From CAZWDO01 sp964632485 [NCBI: uncultured bacterium] (GTDB lineage Bacteria > JAGOEH01): a stretch of DNA of 43,498 bases. The translations under genes and the position numbers were made by a program. Positions 32,822 to 41,043 of the stretch are shown in pieces; positions within the stretch are counted from its first letter, which is position 1; every line of letters starts with the position of its first letter. The notes beneath the pieces were generated by a model. It did not search any database. It saw nothing but the letters and a program-made list of their open reading frames with translations, and was not told the origin of the DNA. Location of the stretch: NCBI GenBank assembly GCA_964632485.1, contig CAZWDO010000026.1:1-43498 (forward strand), in the 5' to 3' direction.

Positions 32822-34770
32822 AAATATTTTGGGCGCTCTGGGTTTGTATAGTTTTATCCTCCGGTTCTCTTGCCGAGCTGCCTAAGGGATTAGGCGCGGG
32901 TGAGCAGGAATTGCGGTTGTATGAATTGAATGAAGAGCATAACTATATCGAATTGCGCAATCTTGCTCATCAATTGTTGGAAGAGAACCCGCGTTCATAT
33001 CCGGGACTTTTAGGCATGGGCCGTTTTTATCATGAATCGGAAACCAACCTGCCCCGGGCTTACTATTACCTGAAAAAAGCCCGCGCCGCTTATGAAGATT
33101 CGCTTGGAATTGAGGTCTGGGACCATGAAACCTGGCGCTGGCATCTGATGATTCTGCGGGAACTGGCCGATGTGGCGCATGAAATGGGACGGATTGAAGA
33201 ACAGATCGAATTTATTAATTTTTGTAATGAACTTTATAATCCCGACATTATTGATGAATTAGCCTGGGCCCAGCTTAAATTGAAACAATACGACGAACTC
33301 GAGACGACTCTTGAAGAGGGATTAAAAACCGTTGAACCCCGGACCTGGGCATATTGGGGGATTTTGAATACCCGCGGCGCCGTCTATTCGGAACGCGATA
33401 TGCGAGTGGAAGCCTATGATGCCTTCCATATTTTGACGGATGAGCTGGGAGGTGAGACCGGGCATGTTTATGCCTGGCGAAATCAGGGTGAAGCGGCCTT
33501 AGCCTTGTTGAAATTTGACGAAGCCGAACGCGATCATCTTCGGGCGACACAACAGGGAAATGATGAAGATATCACCAGTAATCCCTGGAAAGACCTCGCC
33601 TACCTGTATCTTGTCCAGGGACGCTATGATGAAGGATTCAGCGCGCTGACTTCTATGGTTCGTTGGGGACTTGTCCGTAAACCCAAGTTGGACCAGCAGG
33701 TTAAAGCGGGTGAAGCCTTAGTCAGGGCCTTTTTCCTGGTAACTGCCGGTTATCCGTTGCCGGCCTTACGTATCAGTGAGTTTTGGATGAAGCAGCCGGA
33801 TCGCTTAGCATTCACTAGCAGCGAGGCGGAACAGACTGTGGCTGGATTGTATATCCTGCAATATTTGACATTGAAATGTCAGTCGCGGCTGAAAAAAGAA
33901 GCCTGGTGCTGGCAGAGTTGGTGGCAGCGGGTCAGATCAATTCCGGAACGATTGCTGATTTGGGTGAATCTATCGTTTTTGCGGCGGAAAATCAAAGCAT
34001 TGATTTTCAAACATGAATATCTGGCGCCGTCTTTAAGGGCCTATCATCCTCAGTCGGTTTATATTCCCGAGTATTTTAAGGGAATACTGTATGAAATATG
34101 CGGAAGCGGCGCTGTGCGCGCTCAACTTGCGGGAGATCTGATACACTATGAACATCGAGCGCTGATCGAAGGGTATCTACTGGGATTGACTGCAATTGGA
34201 GATGCCCGGGCAGGAGAAGGAAAGGCAGCGATCACGCAAATTGATGAAGCGCTGCAAAAAATACCGCTAGAAGAAAAGATTTTTCGTTCATATTTGCGAT
34301 TCCAACAGGGGATCGCCGCCTGGCAATCAAGCGCTCGTCAACGGGCGATGGAGTTTTATCAGGAAATGATGGGAGTTTGTCCGGCTTTTTTCCGCATCGA
34401 TGATCTGCCTTTGCCCGTGCGGTTGGTGGCCGATGGTACTAAATTGGCTCAACAAGTTCGAAGCATCATGGAGGATTCACCGGCGATTGATGAATGGGAA
34501 GGTGGGTTTATTCTGTCAATTCGTGGTATTGATCGGGATTTACGGATTCAATTGCTCGATCCGCTCGGTAACGAGTTTTGGAGTTTTGCCCCATCGGATG
34601 GATCGAAAACTCCGCAAGCGATTGCGCAGGAGATTCATGCCCGCCTTTTCAGCAGCGCTGTATCTTTCGATGAAAAGGATATTTATTCGCTCGATGGCAC
34701 CAATCTCAAGCAGGAGGAGACCCGCCAACAGCTCCGGCAATTTTTTTTCCCCGATAGTTCTGTCCATTAG
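32818..34770 (+). CDS. Exported TPR-repeat protein
   Basis: The 650-residue protein has a signal peptide (about 1-20, SSGSLAEL) and degenerate TPR helices throughout (about 30-330, with YPGLLGMGRFYHESETNL and AWRNQGEAALALLKFDEAE). A basic amphipathic stretch lies in the middle (about 365-400), and the C-terminal domain (about 560-640: GGFILSIRGIDRDLRIQLLDP) resembles nothing I can name. It overlaps the MoxR gene by ATGA and so is co-translated. The role is probably periplasmic scaffolding for the cluster. It is the last gene of the four-gene run. Confidence 0.75.
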   Translation: MKIFWALWVCIVLSSGSLAELPKGLGAGEQELRLYELNEEHNYIELRNLAHQLLEENPRSYPGLLGMGRFYHESETNLPRAYYYLKKARAAYEDSLGIEVWDHETWRWHLMILRELADVAHEMGRIEEQIEFINFCNELYNPDIIDELAWAQLKLKQYDELETTLEEGLKTVEPRTWAYWGILNTRGAVYSERDMRVEAYDAFHILTDELGGETGHVYAWRNQGEAALALLKFDEAERDHLRATQQGNDEDITSNPWKDLAYLYLVQGRYDEGFSALTSMVRWGLVRKPKLDQQVKAGEALVRAFFLVTAGYPLPALRISEFWMKQPDRLAFTSSEAEQTVAGLYILQYLTLKCQSRLKKEAWCWQSWWQRVRSIPERLLIWVNLSFLRRKIKALIFKHEYLAPSLRAYHPQSVYIPEYFKGILYEICGSGAVRAQLAGDLIHYEHRALIEGYLLGLTAIGDARAGEGKAAITQIDEALQKIPLEEKIFRSYLRFQQGIAAWQSSARQRAMEFYQEMMGVCPAFFRIDDLPLPVRLVADGTKLAQQVRSIMEDSPAIDEWEGGFILSIRGIDRDLRIQLLDPLGNEFWSFAPSDGSKTPQAIAQEIHARLFSSAVSFDEKDIYSLDGTNLKQEETRQQLRQFFFPDSSVH

Positions 34771-35071
34771 ACAGCTTGCTGACGGAGACCTTAAAATCAA
34801 AAAAAGTTAATAATGGAAATTTGCCATATAACGAAGAGTCTTATCTCGACAGGCAGGCCAAAGCAGAAATCAAGAAATTTAGCGCTATCTGTCTGTCTGA
34901 GCTGCAGGACTGGGACAGATGCAGAATTGTTAATGAGGCAATTGCCAGACGGGCTTCTTCACGCAAAATTCTATCAATGGCGTCAGGTCAGCCTTATCTA
35001 AACGGCGTTAAAGCAGGTTATTAATACTGCAACCAAGTCACCCTTGAATTTTAATCCCGAAAGAGTTTTCG
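34771..35071. other. Intergenic, boundary of the GC-rich segment
   Basis: These 301 bases hold two small overlapping open frames (82 and 62 codons) without ribosome sites, which I do not accept as genes. ATCTGTC (34887-34893) can pair with GACAGAT (34914-34920). No promoter of good quality was seen. Base composition rises noticeably to the right of this stretch. Confidence 0.5.
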
Positions 35072-36154
35072 ATGAACTTCATGCGATTTGTTTTGTTGTT
35101 TTTTGCCTTAATTTCGTTTTTTCCCGTTCCCTCTTTTGCTCGCTATGCCTTTATGATCCGGGTGGATGACATTCTGTCGCGCAATACGTCGTATTTGCCG
35201 CGCAGCATCATCCCTTTCCAGGAAACGGTGGAACAGCGCGGCGCCAAAGTGACCTGGGCGGTGATCCCCCATCGGCTGATCGAAAGCCAGAATGCCGATG
35301 GCGGGTTGGCGCGGGAGCTGCGGGAAACGGAATCTCGGGGCCATGAAATCGCCATGCACGAAATGGTGTGTACCCGCAATAATATCAACTTAACTTATGC
35401 GGAACAAAACGACCTGATAACTCAGGGTCTGGCCATTCTGCGGGATTCTGCGGAATCCATCCCCGTACTGTTCGTGCCGCCGGCGCATGTGGCCGATACC
35501 ACGACCTATCGCGTATTGCTCGATCATCAGTTTTCCAATATTTCGACCACCGGTCCGGGATATGGCTTCCTGTTTGAAGAGCTTTACAATTTCGCGCCCA
35601 ACAAGGAATTTACCTGGCAATTGGCGGCGAGCGCCTATAATTCCAGCCTGGCTTCCGCGTTGTTGGAGATTCGTTCCAAATTTGCAACCGATGGTTATTA
35701 TTGTTTGCTGTTTCATGATTTTTTTATCAGGCAGGGATACGGCGATGGCATCGTAATCCGTTGGGTGGGCGAATTGCTTGACAGTCTCGATGCCGAATAC
35801 GGTGAAAACATCGAGTATCTCACCATTAGCGAAACAATTGCCCGTTATCGCCCGGTTTCCGTATCGGCGCCGGCGACGGCAGGAACCATGGCCTTTAAGC
35901 TTTTCGCCTATCCCAATCCCATCAGCGACAAAGCCCGGATTTTCTATACTGTTGCGGAGGCGGGAGCCGTCGTTATGGATGTTTTCAATCTGAACGGCCA
36001 ACTCGTCAGCCGCATTCTGCCTGGAGCATTTCTGAACGCCGGACGCTATCAAACTGAATGGCGCGTACCCCCGGCTCTGGGTTCGGGGGTTTATCTGTGC
36101 CGCATGGCGCAGGGCGGGTGTTTCCAAACCTGCAAGCTGGCGATCGTCAGATAA
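35072..36154 (+). CDS. Secreted DUF2334/polysaccharide-deacetylase-like protein with sorting domain
   Basis: The 360-residue protein has a signal peptide (about 1-24) and a deacetylase-like fold (about 25-265) with the metal-site elements RVDD (about 30-33), HEIAMHEM (His pair about 94-99) and LLFHDFF. A linker and a C-terminal type IX-like sorting domain follow (about 285-360: FKLFAYPNPISDKARI, VFNLNGQLVSRI, GSGVYLCRMAQGG). The fold suggests hydrolysis of N- or O-acetyl groups on an extracellular glycan. The ATG has only a weak AAGAG; an ATG three codons later is possible. It is convergent with the Asp-box protein gene 88 bp away. Confidence 0.82.
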   Translation: MNFMRFVLLFFALISFFPVPSFARYAFMIRVDDILSRNTSYLPRSIIPFQETVEQRGAKVTWAVIPHRLIESQNADGGLARELRETESRGHEIAMHEMVCTRNNINLTYAEQNDLITQGLAILRDSAESIPVLFVPPAHVADTTTYRVLLDHQFSNISTTGPGYGFLFEELYNFAPNKEFTWQLAASAYNSSLASALLEIRSKFATDGYYCLLFHDFFIRQGYGDGIVIRWVGELLDSLDAEYGENIEYLTISETIARYRPVSVSAPATAGTMAFKLFAYPNPISDKARIFYTVAEAGAVVMDVFNLNGQLVSRILPGAFLNAGRYQTEWRVPPALGSGVYLCRMAQGGCFQTCKLAIVR

Positions 36155-36215
36155 CGCGCGAGAATGATTCAAATCCGCGAAAATTTCGGAAGGGGGCCAT
36201 TTGCCTTCGAAATGA

Positions 36216-36236
36216 CGATTTGCGAGACGCGACCCC
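36216..36236 (-). repeat. Half-copy of a palindromic intergenic repeat
   Basis: These 21 bases are identical to 41011-41031, and 5 of the 10 bases to the left are also shared (longer match 36206-36236 against 41001-41031). The element lies 6 nt beyond the stop of the Asp-box protein gene. Only the 3' arm of the full palindrome at 40990-41031 is conserved. Confidence 0.8.
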
Positions 36237-36242
36237 GATCTG

Positions 36243-39200
36243 TTATTTCATCAAAATCAAACGAGCGCTCAGGCTTTTTTCTCCGGCATCGATACGCAGA
36301 AAATAGATGCCGGACGCGGCCTTTGTCCCGGCCGAATTCCTGCCATTCCATGAAATGCGGCGAATGCCGGAGGGCTGTGCCTGCCGCTGCCCTTCGCTGA
36401 TCAAACGCCCCGTTATATCAAATACGGAAACTGCTACCATGGCGGGTTCGGGCAGAAAATACTCGATCATGGTTTCCGCATTGAAGGGATTGGGCTGGAC
36501 GCTTATAATGGTAAATTCCCCATGGGATAATTCATCGCCGTTCTCAATGCCGACGGCATCGATCACCCGGATGTGCCAGATAACGGAAACGGAATCCGCG
36601 CCATCGCTTATTGAGCAGGCCAGGGTATGAGAGCCGATTTCCGTTCCCTCACCGCGGAACAGATACCAGCCGCCGGTGGAATCCGGTGTCTGAACGCCAT
36701 CCAGTCGCCAGACATAATGCAAGACATCGCCGTTCAAATCGAAAGCATCCACGCTGAAGCGCAGGCTGTCGCCCCGGATAACCGTGCAGGTATCCCCGGC
36801 GCCGGGCGTCGCCCGGATGACAGTCGGCGCCGCATTGGTCCAAACGAGCCGAAATACGCCCTGCCCCCAGGTGCCGGCATAGATCGCCTTGCCGTCGGCG
36901 GAAATTTCCAGGTCCTCGACCGCGCGGTTGCCCAATCCTTCGTTGAGCAGATTCCAGTTGTCTCCGCCATTGGTGGAGTAATAGACGCCATTGTAATAAT
37001 CCGCTACATATATGGTCCGCGGATTGGTCGGATCGATGGCGATGCTGGAGATGAAGGTCCAAGGGATGGAATAATACTCGCTGGAGCCGTTGAACCATTT
37101 GGGGGAATGGAATTTGGCGGAATGCCGCAAGGCGCGGGGCGGGGGTTCCGTGGATATACCTTGTGGTTTGCCGATGGCGTTCAGGTAGGAGGGGCAATAT
37201 AGCGTAATCCCGGCGTTGATAGGCTGCCATGATTCAGCGGCGTCTTCGCTGCGGAACACGCCCTGTCCGTCGCTCAAACCGGCGTAGAGGGTATTCGGGT
37301 TCGTCGGATCCATTTTCAGTACGCGGACATTGGCCGAGGTCAGGCCTTGGCTTTTGTGCGTCCAACTGATCCCGCCGTCGGTGGTCAGATAGACGCCGTC
37401 GGTTTCCGTGCCCAGATAGACCCGGTTGGGGTCGGCGGGATGGATGGCCAGATCGATGATTTTCATGAATGGCGCGGTGATCCCGCCATTGCTTTGGCTC
37501 CAGGTCGTCCCGCCGTCGCATGATTTATAGACCCCGAAGTTTCCGCTGTCATCTTCCTGGATCAGTGCTACATAGATAATATTCGGGTCGCTCGGGGCGT
37601 AATCGATGGCATTGAAACCGATGCCGGGAATATCGAGAAGCGTCGTCCATGAGGCTCCAGCATCGCGAGTGATGAAGATTTTGCTCATCTGGTCGGTCAG
37701 CAGCCATTGCCGGTTGTCGGTGGGATGCATGCGCAGGGAATGCCATTCGGCGGAAATTGCCGGGGCGAACGCCAGGCCGGTCCAGTCGTTGCCGCCATTG
37801 ACGCTCTTGAAGGGACCGCTGCGGCCGACCCAGAACACGGTGGCTGGGTTTTGCGGGTCGATCGCCAGATCATAGGTCAGCGCCCCGGTGTAGCCCCTGC
37901 TGGCATCGGTCCAGGTTTGGCTGCCGTCCGCGCTTAAAAAATTACCGCCCTGGTAGTTGTTGATAAAGATGCGCAACGGGTCGTCAGGATCGATGGCCGC
38001 GCCGATCGGCACTCCGGCCCGGATGCCTGGAGGCCCCCAGATGGTGGCGCTGTCGGCGGCGGTTTCACTCCAATAGGCGTTCCAGGTATCCCCGCCATCG
38101 TCGCTGCGAAAGATTTTACCGGCATGGCCCGCATATACGACGTCGGGATTGGACGGCGCCACGGTCACCAGATTGAACATGCCCGAGCCCAACACCTCTT
38201 CCCAGCTTTCCCCGCCGTTGGTTGTCCGGTAGATGCCACCCAGATAGTTGTCGGTGAAATGGACGATTTCATCTGCCCAGACATTCACCCCGCCCGCCGC
38301 TGCATAGAGGATGTTGGGATTGGCCGGATGCATTTCGAGGTAGCCGATAAAGAGATTGTGCAGCCCGTTGTTGATGCGCGTCCAGGTATCGCCGCCGTCC
38401 GTGCTTTTCAGTATCCCCACGCCCAGCGTGTCCGGGGGCAGCGGGTTACGGTCGAAAATGCCCGTCGAGGCATACAGTATCCGGGGATTCAGGTAATCGA
38501 AAATGACGAAGCGCGCCAGGCTGTTGCCTTCCCAGACGCAGGTCCAGTTTTCCCCGCCATCCGTGCTGCGATAGATTTTTCCGCCGCTGGCGGTAAGCCC
38601 GCCCCGGTCACAGTTGATCTCGCAGCCGATGAAGACGGTATCGGGATTGGAGGGATGCACGCCGATGCCGCGAATGGAGATTTCGTTGCCTTCGGTGATC
38701 CCGTTGACCTTCAACTGCCAGGTCTCGCCCAGATCGCTTGATTTGTAAAGTCCTTTGAAGAGGTTCATGCCGGCCCAGAGGGTGTTGGGATTGTTGGGAT
38801 CGATCGTGAGCGAGAAGATCGGAATATTGTCCAGCGTCGAGCCGTTACGCCCGCTGATGCCTGAATTCTTCTGCGTCCAGCTTTGACCGCCGTCGAAGCT
38901 TTTGTTGATGCCGCTGGGATCGTCGGTCACCAGGATAATGTTTTTGTCCGGCGGGTAGATGCGGATGTCGTAGCCCAATCCGCCGTTGGGTCCGCCGGTC
39001 TTTTGCCAGCTTGCCGCCGGTAAATGTTTTTCTCCGGTAACGACAATGTCGTCGATATCGGCCCGGGCGTCATCGCCGCCCAAGCGGAAGGCGAACCGTC
39101 CATAATCATAGGCATCACCGCTCTCTCCATATTCGAACATTTGAACGTCATCGATATAAAAGGTGAAGCGGTTGTCCAGACACACGATTTTCGCCTGATA

Positions 39201-39632
39201 CCATTTGCCGTTGATGCGGTTGAATGGAATTGCCAGCAGGGTTATTCCGTCTTTTTGCAGGACCAGTTGGTCGCTTTCCACGGCGATCGAGTAGCGTTTG
39301 TCGGAAATCAGGAATGCATAAGTGTTGCGGAACAGAATCAGCAGATTGCCGGCGGAAATGTCGAATCGCAAGGAGACAGAATAGTTATGCCATACGTCCG
39401 TGCCGGGAGTGGCCGTGATTTCGTTGCCCTGGCCGCGCAGGATATAAGATTCATCGGCAACGACGCTCCAGCCATTGTCCAGTCCCCAATCTCCCACGTA
39501 ACCCGCTTCGAAATCCTCCTGATAGAGTACCGGCCATTCCGCTTGCGCCCAAAGCGGCGCTGCCGCGGTCAGCGTCGCCAGAATGATGAGGACGGGAATG
39601 CGGCCCCAATTGGCGAAATGTGATGGTTTCAT
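36243..39632 (-). CDS. Secreted Asp-box (BNR/sortilin-like) propeller protein with sorting domain
   Basis: The 1129-residue protein comprises a signal peptide (about 1-30) and a LamG/laminin-like beta-sandwich (about 36-205). A long beta-propeller region (about 215-930) with about thirteen Asp-boxes of the form S.DGG.TW follows, for example STDGGENW, STDGGDTW, TTNGGESW and STNGGDNW. Next are an Ig-like domain (about 935-1035) and a type IX-like sorting domain (about 1045-1129: SVQPNPFNAETMIEYFLPEP, VFDITGRLIS, ASGIYFLRI). Such VPS10/sortilin-like or sialidase-like propellers bind proteins or glycans outside the cell. No catalytic residues can be assigned, so I call it a binding or scaffold protein. 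GGGAG precedes the ATG at 39632. Confidence 0.85.
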   Translation of the reverse strand: MKPSHFANWGRIPVLIILATLTAAAPLWAQAEWPVLYQEDFEAGYVGDWGLDNGWSVVADESYILRGQGNEITATPGTDVWHNYSVSLRFDISAGNLLILFRNTYAFLISDKRYSIAVESDQLVLQKDGITLLAIPFNRINGKWYQAKIVCLDNRFTFYIDDVQMFEYGESGDAYDYGRFAFRLGGDDARADIDDIVVTGEKHLPAASWQKTGGPNGGLGYDIRIYPPDKNIILVTDDPSGINKSFDGGQSWTQKNSGISGRNGSTLDNIPIFSLTIDPNNPNTLWAGMNLFKGLYKSSDLGETWQLKVNGITEGNEISIRGIGVHPSNPDTVFIGCEINCDRGGLTASGGKIYRSTDGGENWTCVWEGNSLARFVIFDYLNPRILYASTGIFDRNPLPPDTLGVGILKSTDGGDTWTRINNGLHNLFIGYLEMHPANPNILYAAAGGVNVWADEIVHFTDNYLGGIYRTTNGGESWEEVLGSGMFNLVTVAPSNPDVVYAGHAGKIFRSDDGGDTWNAYWSETAADSATIWGPPGIRAGVPIGAAIDPDDPLRIFINNYQGGNFLSADGSQTWTDASRGYTGALTYDLAIDPQNPATVFWVGRSGPFKSVNGGNDWTGLAFAPAISAEWHSLRMHPTDNRQWLLTDQMSKIFITRDAGASWTTLLDIPGIGFNAIDYAPSDPNIIYVALIQEDDSGNFGVYKSCDGGTTWSQSNGGITAPFMKIIDLAIHPADPNRVYLGTETDGVYLTTDGGISWTHKSQGLTSANVRVLKMDPTNPNTLYAGLSDGQGVFRSEDAAESWQPINAGITLYCPSYLNAIGKPQGISTEPPPRALRHSAKFHSPKWFNGSSEYYSIPWTFISSIAIDPTNPRTIYVADYYNGVYYSTNGGDNWNLLNEGLGNRAVEDLEISADGKAIYAGTWGQGVFRLVWTNAAPTVIRATPGAGDTCTVIRGDSLRFSVDAFDLNGDVLHYVWRLDGVQTPDSTGGWYLFRGEGTEIGSHTLACSISDGADSVSVIWHIRVIDAVGIENGDELSHGEFTIISVQPNPFNAETMIEYFLPEPAMVAVSVFDITGRLISEGQRQAQPSGIRRISWNGRNSAGTKAASGIYFLRIDAGEKSLSARLILMK

Positions 39633-40084
39633 GTTGTCTCCCTGGTTAATGGATTATCGGGCCATCCGAATATTTGATTGTAAATGCCGGTCGGGGTTGG
39701 CTGTCAGGGTACGGACGGGTGTTTGGAAAATAAGAAAATCGGGTCAAGGCTTGTTATAGCGCAATGAGGAGATTCCGGCTATTCTATTTTCATTGTACGG
39801 CATATCAGGGAAATTGTCAAGAATTTTTTGAAAATGGATTTTGCATAAAACTTGTTTGTCTGATCGATATGGCAGCCAAACGACATCATGAGACAAGGAG
39901 AACCCATATCCATGGATAAAAAGTCCCAATGTCTTGAGAATCGTCGCTTTGTTGCTAATTTGGCATTGAATTTGGAATATGTAAATTCAGCCATCCGGAA
40001 TACAAAAAAGCCGGGCAGCGTGTGCTTACCCGGCTTTTAACCTGCGTCGCGAGGAATGAAACGAAAACGTACTGCGGCCCGACC
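39633..40084. other. Intergenic between two minus-strand genes
   Basis: This 452-base gap contains a half-copy of the palindromic repeat (39741-39753, 12 of 13 bases match 40991-41003) and the terminator at 40005-40038. A small plus-strand open frame (39912-40040, 42 codons) has AAGGAG 11 nt upstream, but it runs through the terminator stem; I do not accept it as a gene. No promoter for the Asp-box protein gene was recognised. Confidence 0.5.
40005..40038 (-). terminator. Rho-independent terminator of the thioredoxin-fold gene
   Basis: AAAAGCCGGG (40006-40015) pairs with CCCGGCTTTT (40029-40038) around a 13-nt loop. Read on the minus strand, the stem is followed by a T6 run (the A6 at 40004-40009). 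It lies 46 nt beyond the stop at 40085. It is the only classical intrinsic terminator I found in the window. Confidence 0.85.
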
Positions 40085-40846
40085 TCAATCTATCGGACAG
40101 GGTTTGGAACATGAGCATCGCTTTTTCAGCGTTCGCTGAGCTGCGGATACTAAATCGTCAGGCGATACATCGGCTTCGAACATTCCGGTTAACTGCCCCT
40201 TGGCATTGACAACGCATATCAGTGGGAAGCTGCCACTCTGCGGTATTTTATAACGGGCAAAAAGACGATTTTCGTGTGAATCGGACGCATCCACGGCGAT
40301 TATCGCCCCCGAAGGATTCAGTTCGCGACTTGCGGATTCACAGACGGCGGCCATCTGTTTCAGTGTGGGATTCTCCTTGCGATAGATCAGCATAAAGACA
40401 GGCTTGCCTGCTAGCAGAGCCAGCGAGATATCCTCCTCGCGGGGAGAGGGAGCGATCTCGAGCAGTTTGTCTACAGTCAATTCCGACGTCAGTCCGCCCC
40501 CCGCCACGTACCCCTGACGAGCAAGAACCAGAATCACCGGGGCGTTAATTGTATGGAGCTTGAATTGCCGAACCCAATTGGCTGTCGTGGAATCGGTCCG
40601 ATCCAAAACAAGCGCCCGGGCATCGGGAAGCGCGCGGGCGGCCTGGCGCGCCAGACTCACGGCGCGGGCATTCAGGGAATCGCTCCCCATTATCGCCGCT
40701 AAAAAAAGAATTTGTCCCTTCTCTTTCGCCTGGCCGATTTCTGCGCTTAGGTCGAGTTCGGGAATTGTTCCAGCACATCGCAGGAACAAAACGAAGATGA
40801 ATGCCGCCAGCAATTGCGCAACCATTTTTTTGTCGAGATATTTCAT
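40085..40846 (-). CDS. Exported tandem thioredoxin-fold protein lacking CxxC, with Cys-rich tail
   Basis: The 253-residue product has an N-terminal signal or anchor (about 8-26) ending in FLRCAG, which is a poor lipobox. Two thioredoxin-like folds follow (about 35-125 and 135-240), as judged by GQILFLAAIMGSDS, NAPVILVLARQGYVAGG, KPVFMLIYRKENPTLKQM and GSFPLICVVNAKGQLTGMF. In both, the CxxC redox motif is absent. The only cluster of cysteines is at the C-terminus (RCSCSKPCPID). This might bind a metal or form disulfides. AAGGAG precedes the ATG at 40846 at a spacing of 6 nt; 25 in-frame residues upstream are discarded. It could be co-transcribed with the hydrolase 197 bp upstream. Confidence 0.68.
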   Translation of the reverse strand: MKYLDKKMVAQLLAAFIFVLFLRCAGTIPELDLSAEIGQAKEKGQILFLAAIMGSDSLNARAVSLARQAARALPDARALVLDRTDSTTANWVRQFKLHTINAPVILVLARQGYVAGGGLTSELTVDKLLEIAPSPREEDISLALLAGKPVFMLIYRKENPTLKQMAAVCESASRELNPSGAIIAVDASDSHENRLFARYKIPQSGSFPLICVVNAKGQLTGMFEADVSPDDLVSAAQRTLKKRCSCSKPCPID

Positions 40847-40989
40847 CAAAAGCTCCTTTTTCCTACTATTTTGTGTGATGTTTGACAATGATTGCAGGAA
40901 CGATTGATTGATACGCAACAAACCAATCGCGGCGAAACGCCATCGCGACAGGATCGGCTTCTTTTCTATCTTTCCCGGCGCGGATCAAT

Positions 40990-41031
40990 GGGGTCAGGGC
41001 TTGAAAATTGCGATTTGCGAGACGCGACCCC
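40990..41031 (-). repeat. 42-nt imperfect palindromic intergenic repeat (full copy)
   Basis: GGGGTC (40990-40995) pairs with GACCCC (41026-41031), and the inner arms continue (C, T, T, G at 41000-41003 against CGAG at 41018-41021; AAAT at 41005-41008 against ATTT at 41013-41016), with mismatches in between. It lies 12 nt beyond the stop of the hydrolase gene. Half-copies are at 36216-36236 (3' arm) and 39741-39753 (5' arm). It is REP-like; no transposase of that class is in the window. Confidence 0.7.
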
Positions 41032-41043
41032 TTTACGACCCCT

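Noticed and set aside
34776-35024. Small plus-strand ORF (82 codons) after the TPR gene
   Set aside because: It opens with TTG without a ribosome site, overlaps another small frame and has no recognisable domain. A gene remnant cannot be excluded.
35390-36172. Long antisense frames in the GC-rich segment (also 36627-37202 and 38124-38741)
   Set aside because: Each lies opposite a gene with clear domains; long antisense frames are expected from its codon composition.
39912-40040. Plus-strand small ORF of 42 codons with AAGGAG upstream
   Set aside because: The ribosome site is 11 nt away, the frame runs through the terminator stem of the opposite-strand gene, and the product resembles nothing known.
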